Origin: Nostoc sp. NMS8
GTDB taxonomy: Bacteria > Cyanobacteriota > Cyanobacteriia > Cyanobacteriales > Nostocaceae
Direction: 5' to 3'
DNA length: 64,000 nucleotides
Assembly (NCBI RefSeq): GCF_017115045.1
Contig: NZ_JABXKK010000104.1
Location: 62,001-126,000, forward strand
Shown: positions 53,064 to 61,544 of the stretch, piece after piece
Layout of the letters: each line of letters starts with the position of its first letter
Position numbering within the stretch: the first letter of the stretch is position 1
Made by a program: the position numbers and the translations under genes
The notes under the pieces: generated by a model
What the model was told of the DNA's origin: nothing
The model's input: only the letters and a program-made list of their open reading frames with translations
Database searches by the model: none

Positions 53064-54497
53064 ATGAATACCGCAGAACGTGACCTGCGTTTGGAAATGC
53101 TCAACAGTTTGCTGACAACTCCTCACCGTAAACTTGAGCAAGTCGCAGAAATTCATCAGTTAATTATTGAACTCGATCCCATCTTTTACGGACACCTGGC
53201 AGTTTGGTATCAGCGTCATGGTGATGTCCGCGACCACAAGGAAGTGTTTGTTGCTCATTTGTTAACCAGCAATTTGACTGAACATCGAGATGCTGGATTT
53301 ATGATGCTCCAAGAGTTTCCACCCTATCAGGTGGCTCGTGTAGTTGACTTCATGAAGCAACAGCAGAATAAATTACCTCGTTCGGCTCGCACTGCGGTGC
53401 GGCGCTATTTAAAGGTACGGGAGAGCAATCCGGCTCTATTCGATCGCGCTGCGCTACGAGGTCGTAAGGCAATGAAGCACTTATATGCTTCACTGCACAT
53501 CAAGCCAAATGAACGGGCAAATGCGATTCTGTTTGGCGATACTCCTCCAGAGGGTTCCTTAGCCAATGTGCTGAAGCAGCTTGCTAAGGCTGAAAGTGCG
53601 GCAGAACAGGCACGGCTAATTGTGGAGTTCAACATTCCTTACACGATCGCAATTGGTGCGATCAAGCAACTTACACCTGTTGTATTGGTGGCGTTGATCA
53701 ATAGCATGTCTCCTCAAGAAGCGATCAATAACCTCAAATCGCTTCAGACTAGAGGTGCAATGGATCACCCACAAGTCAAGAAGCTGATTGACTCCAAGCT
53801 GGAAGCAGCTTCTAAGAGTGGGCGTGTCTCAGCATTCAAAGCACAAATTGCCACAGACGCAGGAGATTTTGACGCAGACACCGTTGCCCAACTGGAAAAG
53901 GTGACAAACGAACAGGTGAAACGGCGTGGTGCGATCGCTCGTCCAACTGCTTTACTGGTGGATAAGTCTGGCTCAATGGAAAATGCGATCGCGACGGGTT
54001 TGCAACTCGCTGCCCTAATCTCTGGTATCACTCAGGCAGAACTGTTTGTCTACGCCTTTGACACAATTCCCTATCCTGTTACAGCAAAAGGCAAGGAGTT
54101 GACCGATTGGGAGCGTGCTTTCCAGCACATTAATGCAGGTGGTGGTACTAGTATCGGTTGTGCATTGGAAGCAATGCGGCGGAAAAAGCAGGTGGTTGAC
54201 CAAATCATCTTGGTGACGGATGAGGGCGAAAATGCGGCTCCTTACTTCGGTGAAGTCTACAAGAACTACTGCCGGGAGTTGGCGATAATGCCCAATGTGG
54301 TGATTGTCCGTGTGGGTACTCATTACAACTGGGTAGAGAGTCAGCTGAAGCAGCAACAAGCACCTGTAGATACGTTCACTTTCGCGGGTGACTACTACAG
54401 TTTGCCGAACATCGTCCCACTCCTGACGCGCCCCTCTCGTCTGGATTTGCTGATGGAGATTCTGGATATGCCGTTGCCTGTAAGAGAGGATAAGTAA
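53064..54497 (+). CDS. Ro60-like TROVE-vWA protein
   Basis: GAGGAGG precedes the ATG. Residues about 20-280 form a helical-repeat TROVE-like ring; FNIPYTIAIGAIKQLTPVVL and RGAMDHPQVKKLIDSKLEAA resemble its C-terminal part. A vWA domain (about 290-460) has a full MIDAS: DKSGSM, GGGTSIG and VTDEGEN. Ro proteins bind Y RNAs on the outer ring and ends of misfolded RNAs in the pore, acting in RNA quality control and decay. The 478-residue length is slightly short of animal Ro60 but normal for bacteria. It sits 102 bp after RNA unit 5; the units on both sides carry Ro-site-like loops. Confidence 0.87.
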   Translation: MNTAERDLRLEMLNSLLTTPHRKLEQVAEIHQLIIELDPIFYGHLAVWYQRHGDVRDHKEVFVAHLLTSNLTEHRDAGFMMLQEFPPYQVARVVDFMKQQQNKLPRSARTAVRRYLKVRESNPALFDRAALRGRKAMKHLYASLHIKPNERANAILFGDTPPEGSLANVLKQLAKAESAAEQARLIVEFNIPYTIAIGAIKQLTPVVLVALINSMSPQEAINNLKSLQTRGAMDHPQVKKLIDSKLEAASKSGRVSAFKAQIATDAGDFDADTVAQLEKVTNEQVKRRGAIARPTALLVDKSGSMENAIATGLQLAALISGITQAELFVYAFDTIPYPVTAKGKELTDWERAFQHINAGGGTSIGCALEAMRRKKQVVDQIILVTDEGENAAPYFGEVYKNYCRELAIMPNVVIVRVGTHYNWVESQLKQQQAPVDTFTFAGDYYSLPNIVPLLTRPSRLDLLMEILDMPLPVREDK

Positions 54498-54579
54498 GAT
54501 TAATATCTTTCTGAGTGCGTTAGTAATGCTTACCGCACTCAGAAACTTAGTATACAAAAACTTTTCCTCACAATCTGGT

Positions 54580-56052
54580 TTATTCTCTGGTATCCTCAAG
54601 TTGATACTTTTTCAAAGAAAGAATGATCTCTTGATCTGGTTTGGATGCAATTCTAAGAACAGAAAAGATAATTTTGGTAAGTTCTTGTCTTTGCTTACTA
54701 TAATTTGGATCAACTATAAAATTTAAATAGCCTTTATCTTTTAGAAGATTGATAAGTCCTTCAAGCGTTTTATGTCCATTTGGTAAATAATCTTCTATTT
54801 CCCCATCCCTTAGAATGAATATACGTTCACTTTCTTTTTGGCTAAGAAACTGTTCAATAAAAATATTTTCTTCATGCTTACGATTATCCTTAAGTTTTCT
54901 TTTTCTTGATTTTATATAGTCATAAAGAATTTTTAATGATTCTATATCTTTGTTATTAATAGCTTTGTCTAACTGTTGAGAGAGGGTCTGACCATCTGTA
55001 CTCTTCTTGTGTTTGATTACTTGCTGGTCTATTTTTAAATGATCAACAACAAAAAGATTTTTGATATTTTCATTGCCGATGTTTTGAAGGTAGTCAAAAT
55101 CAGCAACTATAAAATTAGGAACAGAAAAAGCTTCTAAAAAATTTCTATATTTCTCTAAATTCTCTTTTCCATAAACTTCTAGGACTTCTATAACTTCAGG
55201 GGTTTCTATAAATAATAATTGATAAAGATTAATCAGCTTTTCAAAGAAAAGTCTATCTGTAACTCCTTCGACAAGTACTACCTTATCGGCAAAAAATATT
55301 TTTTCATTATTGTGGCTATTAATTATATGTAACAAATCCTTGCTAACAAGCAAATTCTCTCTATTAATAGTTGCAATTATACTTTTGTCATTCGATTTAT
55401 AAACTCTTATAATATTTGAAATAGTTTTTTGATTAATAAATACAGCAGAATGAGTTGATAATATAAATTGATTTCCTGTAGTATTAGCTAAATCGAAGAA
55501 TAGCTCAATTAGAATTGATTGCCATCTAGGATGTAAATGCACTTCTGGCTCATCAACAATAACTAAACCATCTTTTATATTGAATGCGAAAATACCTAAT
55601 AGAAAATTTAGGATTTCCTTTTCACCTGAACTGGCTTGTGTTATATCAAAAGTTTTTCCCTCCTTACTTAAAGTAATCTCATAAATATTTTTGTTTGCAT
55701 CTTTAAGTTTTAGATCCCACGAATAACCTAGTTTACTTAAATACTTTGTTACCAGTTTAACTTCCTCATCATTATTCCACTTATCCTGATAACCTTGATT
55801 TAGTGCAGAATTCTCATATAATCTTTTTTTTTCAGCAAAATAAAGTGATGAAAGCTTCATTAAAGAGGTTGAAGTCTTGGATGTTGTACTAGAATAATTT
55901 GCTAGTAAATCATAGTAATTTTCGCTTGACAGGCTAGCTTGAAGATTTAGCTGGGTTTCTCCTCTATATGGTGAAAAGTACACATATCTAGGACTCAATT
56001 TTATATTATTAACTTTTTTTGCACCTATCAAAAAGAGTTGAAATAAATACAA
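54580..56052 (-). pseudogene. OLD-like ATPase/TOPRIM protein, C-terminal part of a split gene
   Basis: This 490-residue frame contains the ABC signature SSGEKEILNFLLGIFAF, Walker B LVIVDEPEVHLHPRW, switch His in FILSTHSAVF and a TOPRIM-like region VVLVEGVTDRLFFEKL with DFD downstream, as in OLD-family nucleases. Its N-terminal half with Walker A is in another frame (56028-56597). Joining the frames needs one extra T in a T-run near 56035, so the gene looks frameshifted. Orientation opposes the Ro60 locus, within which it appears inserted. OLD proteins are usually phage-defence or DNA-damage nucleases. Confidence 0.75.
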
Positions 56053-56597
56053 AAATCTATAAAAAACATACTCTGTAGTCCGGGATTTAGACCTTCAATC
56101 GTATTATTTCTAATATGATATGTAACTTCGTGTCCTGGAGAAATAGAACTTAAATCCCATTGTTCGATTTCATTTACTTGATTTAACCAATTTCCTCGAT
56201 AAGAAGATAAAGCTGTCTTTATATCTTCCTTATATTGTTTTAAAAGTATAATATTATTAATATCTTGATTCTCGATTTCTAATTTTAATTTTATATCTGA
56301 ATCTGAAGCATCTCCTATAAACTTCTCTAAGGCTACATTTATTTGCTGAAATGGTGAATGCTGTTGAATATCTTCAAAATAATTATGCCCATCGTTACCA
56401 GAAGTTATTCTATAAGTAATCAAGAAGAAATTTCGTAAAATTATATTTACAATGTCTAAAAGATTACTTTCCCCACCACCATTAGGCCCGACTAATATAT
56501 TGAATTTGGTATCAAAGTCAAGTATTGTTGTTTCCTTAAAACTCTTTACATTTTTAATTTCTAAACTACTAACTTTCATTAGGGTTTTAATCCTCAA
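56028..56597 (-). pseudogene. OLD-like ATPase, N-terminal fragment with altered Walker A
   Basis: The 189-residue frame starts MRIKTLMKVSSLEIKNVKSF, the usual opening of SMC-like AAA ATPases, and has VGPNGGGESNLLD where GPNGSGKSNLLD is expected. The essential Walker A lysine is Glu, a single A-to-G change. The frame ends (YFNSF) where the second frame begins, with a 25-bp overlap. Both the K-to-E change and the frameshift argue that the ATPase is inactive. Confidence 0.75.
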
Positions 56598-56852
56598 TAA
56601 AACACCACAGAACTAGTTTAATCTAAACTAAATAATAAGTACAGGTGTACCTAAAGAAAAATACCATAAATATTACGCATGTAATCTGGCTTTATAAATG
56701 TAGTCATCGTAGCTTGTGCTACATAAATTATATGATTGCTCAACCAAGATTATGATACTGATAAGCAAGCAACATGAAGAAGGCGTATGAAGTCGCAGCG
56801 ATCGCTCTACTCCAAAATCTCTGATTTCATCTGTTTAAATCAATGTAGTATA

Positions 56853-56865
56853 TTGTATTATACAA
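56853..56865 (+). promoter_or_regulatory. Palindrome TTGTAT-T-ATACAA before RNA unit 6
   Basis: Perfect 6+6 palindrome three bases upstream of the P1 stem of unit 6, preceded by AATGTAGTATA. It parallels the palindrome at 50316-50328 before the array head, suggesting co-regulation of two transcripts of the locus. Confidence 0.5.
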
Positions 56866-56868
56866 ATA

Positions 56869-57078
56869 TCCTGCGTGCCCCAACTCTTGGAGCCTACATA
56901 CTAGTACGAGAGGAAAAGTAACACTGTCAAATACAGTGGGCGTGTGTGAACGGGGAGTGCGAAGAACCTGGGAAGTTGGCTTAAAAGTAGCCATCTTTTA
57001 AAGAGTGTGTAACAACTCACCAGCGGAGTCCCTCTAGTAACTGAGAACACGCAATGCTCCACCAACTTGCACGCAGGA
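56869..57078 (+). ncRNA. RNA unit 6: scaffold bearing sarcin-ricin loop and GTPase-associated-centre mimics
   Basis: P1 TCCTGCGTGC/GCACGCAGGA (10 perfect pairs), motif GTGCCCCAAC, P2 TGGAGC/GCTCCA, CAACTTG. Module A: CTAGTACGAGAGGA (56901-56914) is the universally conserved 23S sarcin-ricin sequence, closed by TACT/AGTA and enclosed by ACATAC/GTGTGT. A CACTGT/ACAGTG hairpin follows. Module B (56967-57022) aligns base for base in length with the L11-binding GTPase-associated centre: AAGTTGGCTTAAAAGTAGCC, then ATCTTTTAAAGAGTGTGTAA and CAACTCACCAG. Together these are the factor-binding site of the large ribosomal subunit on one RNA. Confidence 0.88.
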
Positions 57079-57158
57079 ATTATATTAATTCGTAATTAAG
57101 AAAGTCAGATTTTATCGGGTTGCATCTGTAACCTTATTTTTGAAAATTGGTATTAGTT

Positions 57159-57989
57159 ATGACTAACATCCGTAAGCTAATCAACCAAATTGCGATCGCA
57201 GAAGCACAGTTATATACCACCCAATTCCTCGCGCCCTGTGTCAAAGGTGGACGGGTTCGCACACGGGTAGCTGGGATAATCTGTACCTTTACGCCAAAGC
57301 CTAGTAAATTTGAGGGTTGGGGAATATTTCAGGCTGTGGATCAGAAGACAGCAACGGTTGTAGAAGAAGCAGATTTACCCCAGATTGCAGAATATCTGCA
57401 ACACTTTCCCCAAATACGACTGCGGTTAGTACATCAACTGCGGGGACAAACTTGGTTGGCATACCCTGTGAATGAAGCAGATATGCGTCAACGGTTAAAG
57501 GTGGTGAAGCCGATCGCAGTGCATCTAGTAACCGAGGGTGTTACCTTTGAGCAAATTATTGCCCGGTGGAATGGGCAGTCATGCTGGTTTGAGGAAGTTG
57601 ATCGCCGTACCGATCCGGCAATTTCTGAAACTCTGCAATCTGCCCTCAAGCAACTCACTCCGGCTGAGGAATTACAGTTTAAGGGCATCACTCCAGAAAT
57701 CCGCACAGTGTATGAATTAGCAACTCGGCGCATTGAGGGTTTTAGTCAACCCCAACAGGATGAAAAACGACTGAGAAAGGCATTGCAGATCGGCGGCGGT
57801 GAATTAAAGCAGTTCCACGATCGCGGCGATTACTGGACAGTCGATTGGACAACGGCTGATGGTGTTCGCCACAGTAGTGCGATCGCAAAAACAGACTTGA
57901 CTGTTGTCAGTTCTGGCATTTGCCTAAGTGGACGCGATCGCGATTTTGACTTGCAATCCTTAGTAGGTGTGATGGAACAACAAGAGTAG
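57159..57989 (+). CDS. Protein of the Ro60 locus, 276 residues, unknown
   Basis: The ATG at 57159 is preferred over an in-frame TTG at 57147. The product begins MTNIRKLINQIAIAEAQLYT, then has a basic beta-rich domain (APCVKGGRVRTRVAGIICTF, GWGIFQAVD), a middle with VRLVHQLRGQTWLAYPVNEA-like strands and a C-terminal mixed domain (GGELKQFHDRGDYWTVDWTT). No family is recognised. It begins 80 bp after RNA unit 6 and is probably cotranscribed with it. RNA binding is plausible from the basic N-terminal half, but not shown. Confidence 0.7.
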   Translation: MTNIRKLINQIAIAEAQLYTTQFLAPCVKGGRVRTRVAGIICTFTPKPSKFEGWGIFQAVDQKTATVVEEADLPQIAEYLQHFPQIRLRLVHQLRGQTWLAYPVNEADMRQRLKVVKPIAVHLVTEGVTFEQIIARWNGQSCWFEEVDRRTDPAISETLQSALKQLTPAEELQFKGITPEIRTVYELATRRIEGFSQPQQDEKRLRKALQIGGGELKQFHDRGDYWTVDWTTADGVRHSSAIAKTDLTVVSSGICLSGRDRDFDLQSLVGVMEQQE

Positions 57990-58040
57990 TGATATTAGAA
58001 AATTCAGAATTCAGGAGTCAGAATGGGCTACGCCCTGCTC

Positions 58041-58243
58041 ATTGGTGTCAACTTAACGTGAAACCGCTCGTCCGCCGGGAATTGAAATTCCCGTCTCATA
58101 ACTAAAGTCATCTGAAGATGACTAAATATTGCCAAAAATCTCCAGTCTACTTCAGTAGACTTAAGCTACTAGCCCGAAAATTTATTTCCGGGCGGGCATG
58201 GAAGTCAACAGATAAGCTATTTCCAGCTTAAGTTGACACCTAT
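58041..58243. mobile_element. About 203-bp miniature inverted-repeat element, family A copy 2
   Basis: Starts ATTGGTGTCAACTTAACGTG and ends CAGCTTAAGTTGACACCTAT. It matches the complement of 30673-30875 nearly throughout, including GTCTACTTCAGTAGAC and CGGGAATTGAAATTCCCG. It lies between two genes of the Ro60 locus. Confidence 0.8.
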
Positions 58244-58312
58244 GCGCCCCGCTGTGCTAACAGGAGTAAAACAGATTTAATACCGAGTACACAATCTAAA
58301 ATCCAAAATGTT

Positions 58313-58951
58313 ATGAGTATCTTTTTTCACGAACAGCTTTACCGCAGCAATGCTGTGATGGCAAAGCTGAAAAATTATCCGATAACAATTTGCGGCGCGG
58401 GAGCATTAGGAGCTAATATTGCTGAAAACTTAGCTCGGTCTGGTTTTGATAAACTGACAGTAATAGATCGCGATCGCATTGAAGAGCGGAATCTTTCGAC
58501 TCAGCCTTACTACCGTTCTGATGTGGGAGCGTTTAAGGCGAAAATATTGGCGAACAATTTATATCGATCAATTGGTACTAAAGTTGATGCCAAAACAAAG
58601 GAGTTGACATCAGCAAATACAACTCAACTACTCCAGGACAGCCAGTTAATTATTGATGTTTTTGACAATAGTTTGGCACGTCAAGCAGTGAAAGATTATG
58701 CCGATCAAAAAGGTATTCCCTGTCTTCATACTGGACTATCGGCTGATTATGCAGAAGTGATTTGGAATGGCATTTATCGCGTTCCTTCTGAGGTGAATGA
58801 TGATGTCTGTGATTATCCCTTAGTACGAAACCTGGTGATGTTAACCGTTGCTGTGGCTTGTGAAGCAATCATCTCATTCATTGCAACAGCAGAGCAGCGT
58901 AACTTCACTATCACCCTCAAGGATCTGACTGTTCAATCTTTGTTTTTATAG
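58313..58951 (+). CDS. E1-like/ThiF-family adenylyltransferase
   Basis: A Rossmann nucleotide-binding site, ITICGAGALGANIAENLARS (about 26-45), is followed by VIDRDRIEERNLSTQP (ATP and substrate-binding Asp/Arg/Asn) and IIDVFDNSLARQAV. These are the ThiF/MoeB/E1 core motifs. At 212 residues there is no rhodanese domain or paired zinc CxxC; a single Cys in NDDVCDYPLVRNL is a candidate transfer cysteine. The C-terminal Gly of the ubiquitin-like protein at 50849 would be a fitting substrate. It is the last plus-strand gene of the locus. Confidence 0.87.
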   Translation: MSIFFHEQLYRSNAVMAKLKNYPITICGAGALGANIAENLARSGFDKLTVIDRDRIEERNLSTQPYYRSDVGAFKAKILANNLYRSIGTKVDAKTKELTSANTTQLLQDSQLIIDVFDNSLARQAVKDYADQKGIPCLHTGLSADYAEVIWNGIYRVPSEVNDDVCDYPLVRNLVMLTVAVACEAIISFIATAEQRNFTITLKDLTVQSLFL

Positions 58952-59014
58952 GTTATGTAGACGTTCTTAGGGACTTCAAAATAAAAAGCGAGAGAAAGAG
59001 TCTCTGAGAGTTTC

Positions 59015-60472
59015 TCAAGCACGTTTTTGTAATGATTTATATTGCAACTCAGCAACGCCTAGTTGTTTTTTAAAGTAAGCACGGTAGAGTTCGCAACGCG
59101 GTAGGATGCGATCGCCTTCATAAGCAATCAAGCCTAAGCTTTCGAGCTTATGAGCGTCAATTGGCTTCACAGAAATACTTTGCTTTGTGTTCACAACCTC
59201 AATATATGCCTTTACCAAACTGGGATTCTCTTGTAAAATTGCCCAGTGTCGCCATAAATGATAACGATAGATACCGCCATTAGCGATCGCATCCTGTATC
59301 AGTTCTTCTAAGGTGATTCCTTGACAGCATAGATAATACAGAGCAATCCGAATCAGTGCAGGATGTCCCCCAACCAGAGACATCAGTTGGGTAACTTCCT
59401 TATTAGAGTTCCAGTCTAGTCCGTGCCTTTGGGCTAAATATTTTACTTGTTGCTTAGTAAATTCTGGTAGATGGATCGGTAGTCCAATATTAAATGGAGA
59501 GCGGTTGATATCCAAAGAAACATATACTTCTGTGGAATAAACAACCACTAGCCTTAGTTTCTGCAAGTTACTATCTTGTCGTGCTTCTTCATACCAAGAG
59601 CGCAACAAACCAAAGAACTCCTGGGCAATTTCGGGATATTCAAAAAAGCGATCAACCTCATTTAATACTAGAACCACTGGACTGTGACTCTGCTTGAGCA
59701 AATAAGATTGCAAATATAAACTGCAACTCAACTTACAGCCTATTTCCTCATCCCATTTGTCATCTAGCTTCGGATCAATGCCCAATTCTGTGGCAATTTG
59801 CCAGCACAGAGAACGCAAAAGCTTGTTTAAGTTTGTTAGACAACTAGAATCTATTTGGTTGCAATTGACTTTTACCGGGCGATAACCTTGCATCTGAGCA
59901 AAGGCTAACAACCGTAGCACAAGAGAACTTTTACCCATCTCTCTTGGCGCTCGAATCCGAATCACACAGCCAGGTTGAAGTACTTCTCGATAAACTAGTT
60001 CCTCAATGGGGGGACGTTCAACATAGAACGGGGAATCTAGAGGTACGGGGCCATCTGGGTATGACCAAAGATTTTCTAGTTGGTCATAGTGCTGAGTAGT
60101 AAAAGTATCTAAGCATAAAAACTGGGACACCTCGGCTTTTTTTGTATCTAATGTATCCAAGCTCCGGGAAAAAGCTTGATAGCTTTCGGTATGATTTGGT
60201 TCATTGACGATCGCATAATCTTCTTTGTGTAATTCTAGGTTAAAGGCACTAAAACACAATTTCAGGGTTTTTTGATCTACGCCTGTATTCAACGACCATA
60301 ATCGGTTTAGAGTTTTGGTAGAAACATTCATGCGATCGCCTAAATCTTCTAGAGTGAAGCGACGCCCATTGTTTTGTACCTTTTCTATGGTCAGAATCGC
60401 CGCTTGTAAACGCTTCAACCCAGCGATCGTCAGGACAAGTCCCCGCTTTCTCGTGCTTTTAGATTGCTTCAT
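59015..60472 (-). CDS. HTH plus AAA-like ATPase protein
   Basis: The N-terminal 90 residues are basic and helical (RRFTLEDLGDRMNVSTKTLN) and look like a helix-turn-helix. Residues about 130-430 are an AAA-like (AAA_35) NTPase with Walker A IRAPREMGKSSLVL and Walker B VVLVLNEVDRFFEY, where the usual Asp is Asn. A C-terminal winged-helix-like part ends the protein (LESLGLIAYEGDRILPRCEL). This architecture is common in filamentous cyanobacteria as a regulatory or conflict-related NTPase. It converges with the ThiF gene. Confidence 0.8.
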   Translation of the reverse strand: MKQSKSTRKRGLVLTIAGLKRLQAAILTIEKVQNNGRRFTLEDLGDRMNVSTKTLNRLWSLNTGVDQKTLKLCFSAFNLELHKEDYAIVNEPNHTESYQAFSRSLDTLDTKKAEVSQFLCLDTFTTQHYDQLENLWSYPDGPVPLDSPFYVERPPIEELVYREVLQPGCVIRIRAPREMGKSSLVLRLLAFAQMQGYRPVKVNCNQIDSSCLTNLNKLLRSLCWQIATELGIDPKLDDKWDEEIGCKLSCSLYLQSYLLKQSHSPVVLVLNEVDRFFEYPEIAQEFFGLLRSWYEEARQDSNLQKLRLVVVYSTEVYVSLDINRSPFNIGLPIHLPEFTKQQVKYLAQRHGLDWNSNKEVTQLMSLVGGHPALIRIALYYLCCQGITLEELIQDAIANGGIYRYHLWRHWAILQENPSLVKAYIEVVNTKQSISVKPIDAHKLESLGLIAYEGDRILPRCELYRAYFKKQLGVAELQYKSLQKRA

Positions 60473-60948
60473 GTCGCTAATTATCTATCTGCTTTTTTTC
60501 TTTACCGTCGGAGCTATCTCCTCATTGTTTCATGTTTTCAAACAGTTATTCAACAGTTACTTACCCGTCCTTATAGAATTGGTTAACTAGTAAAAAAATA
60601 TACATTTATCTTTAGAGAAATTTAGATAAGTAGGTATAAATAAACATTACTATATTGATTATCTTTTTTCCCGCTTCTGTGGAAAGGGGCTGATAATTCT
60701 GCATCAAGTATTTTTGATTACTTGCAAAGTTCACTTTATTTGTAACGATTTACTCAGTGTGACTGAAAATTAAGCGTCCTAACTTCTGTGGCGCTTGCTA
60801 TCAATCCAATATCTAATTTTTTTTGCTATGGTGATCCCAAAGGAATTGTTAAATGATTACGAGGTATAAATCAAGTAACTAGTAAATTATGAGTATATTA
60901 AAATACAAATGTACCTGAATGGTTTATCTGTAAAGTGCATCGAGTTTA
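60473..60948. other. Intergenic region upstream of the HTH-ATPase gene
   Basis: AT-rich spacer of 476 bp. A plus-strand frame (60315-60590) antisense to the ATPase start is a shadow. I see no repeat, RNA or strong hairpin. Confidence 0.4.
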
Positions 60949-61353
60949 TTACTTAATGGTTTGGGCAATATGCGTTTCAATATCTTCCAAAGTTTGTAAT
61001 AATAAACGATTTGCCTGCAATTTCCAACCCCATTTCTGAATTCTGTAAGCTAATACAGTCCCAGCTATAGACGCTAATAAGCAGATGGGTTGATTTAAAG
61101 AAATTCCTAATAACAAACCCAATCCAGCAATTCCCCAAAATGGTAAAGCTACTGCTTGTCTTTGTTCTTCTACAACTTGGGTAATTACATTAGATTTCAT
61201 AGTAGCGAGTAATGCCTCTTTGACTTGTTGCTGTTCTGTTACCGATACTGTTAAACCTATTTTTCGGCGTAGTTTTTCCATTTTTCTGGCATCAGTACTG
61301 TATTCAGTTAGCTCATCTTCTGCCATTTTCAAGAGTCGCTCTAGTTGCGCCAT
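60949..61353 (-). CDS. Small membrane protein with N-terminal coiled coil, unknown
   Basis: The 134-residue product starts with a charged helix (MAQLERLLKMAEDELTEYST, DARKMEKLRRKIG) that may form a coiled coil. Two adjacent hydrophobic segments (about 72-88 and 90-106: LPFWGIAGLGLLLGISLNQP, ICLLASIAGTVLAYRI) follow, then a helical tail. No family is recognised. Confidence 0.65.
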   Translation of the reverse strand: MAQLERLLKMAEDELTEYSTDARKMEKLRRKIGLTVSVTEQQQVKEALLATMKSNVITQVVEEQRQAVALPFWGIAGLGLLLGISLNQPICLLASIAGTVLAYRIQKWGWKLQANRLLLQTLEDIETHIAQTIK

Positions 61354-61544
61354 CGTGTATTACATCCGCTATTTTGATAAAGTTATTAAACTGAATAATT
61401 GTTAATTTTTATTGCTTATAGCCTTGTATTTCATTGCTAAATATCAAACCACGCGACAGAATCAAAAATCTAAAATTGAATAGGGAAAAATATAATACGA
61501 GTTATACACTTACAAGTTGAGTATAGACTTAAAAGGTAATATTT

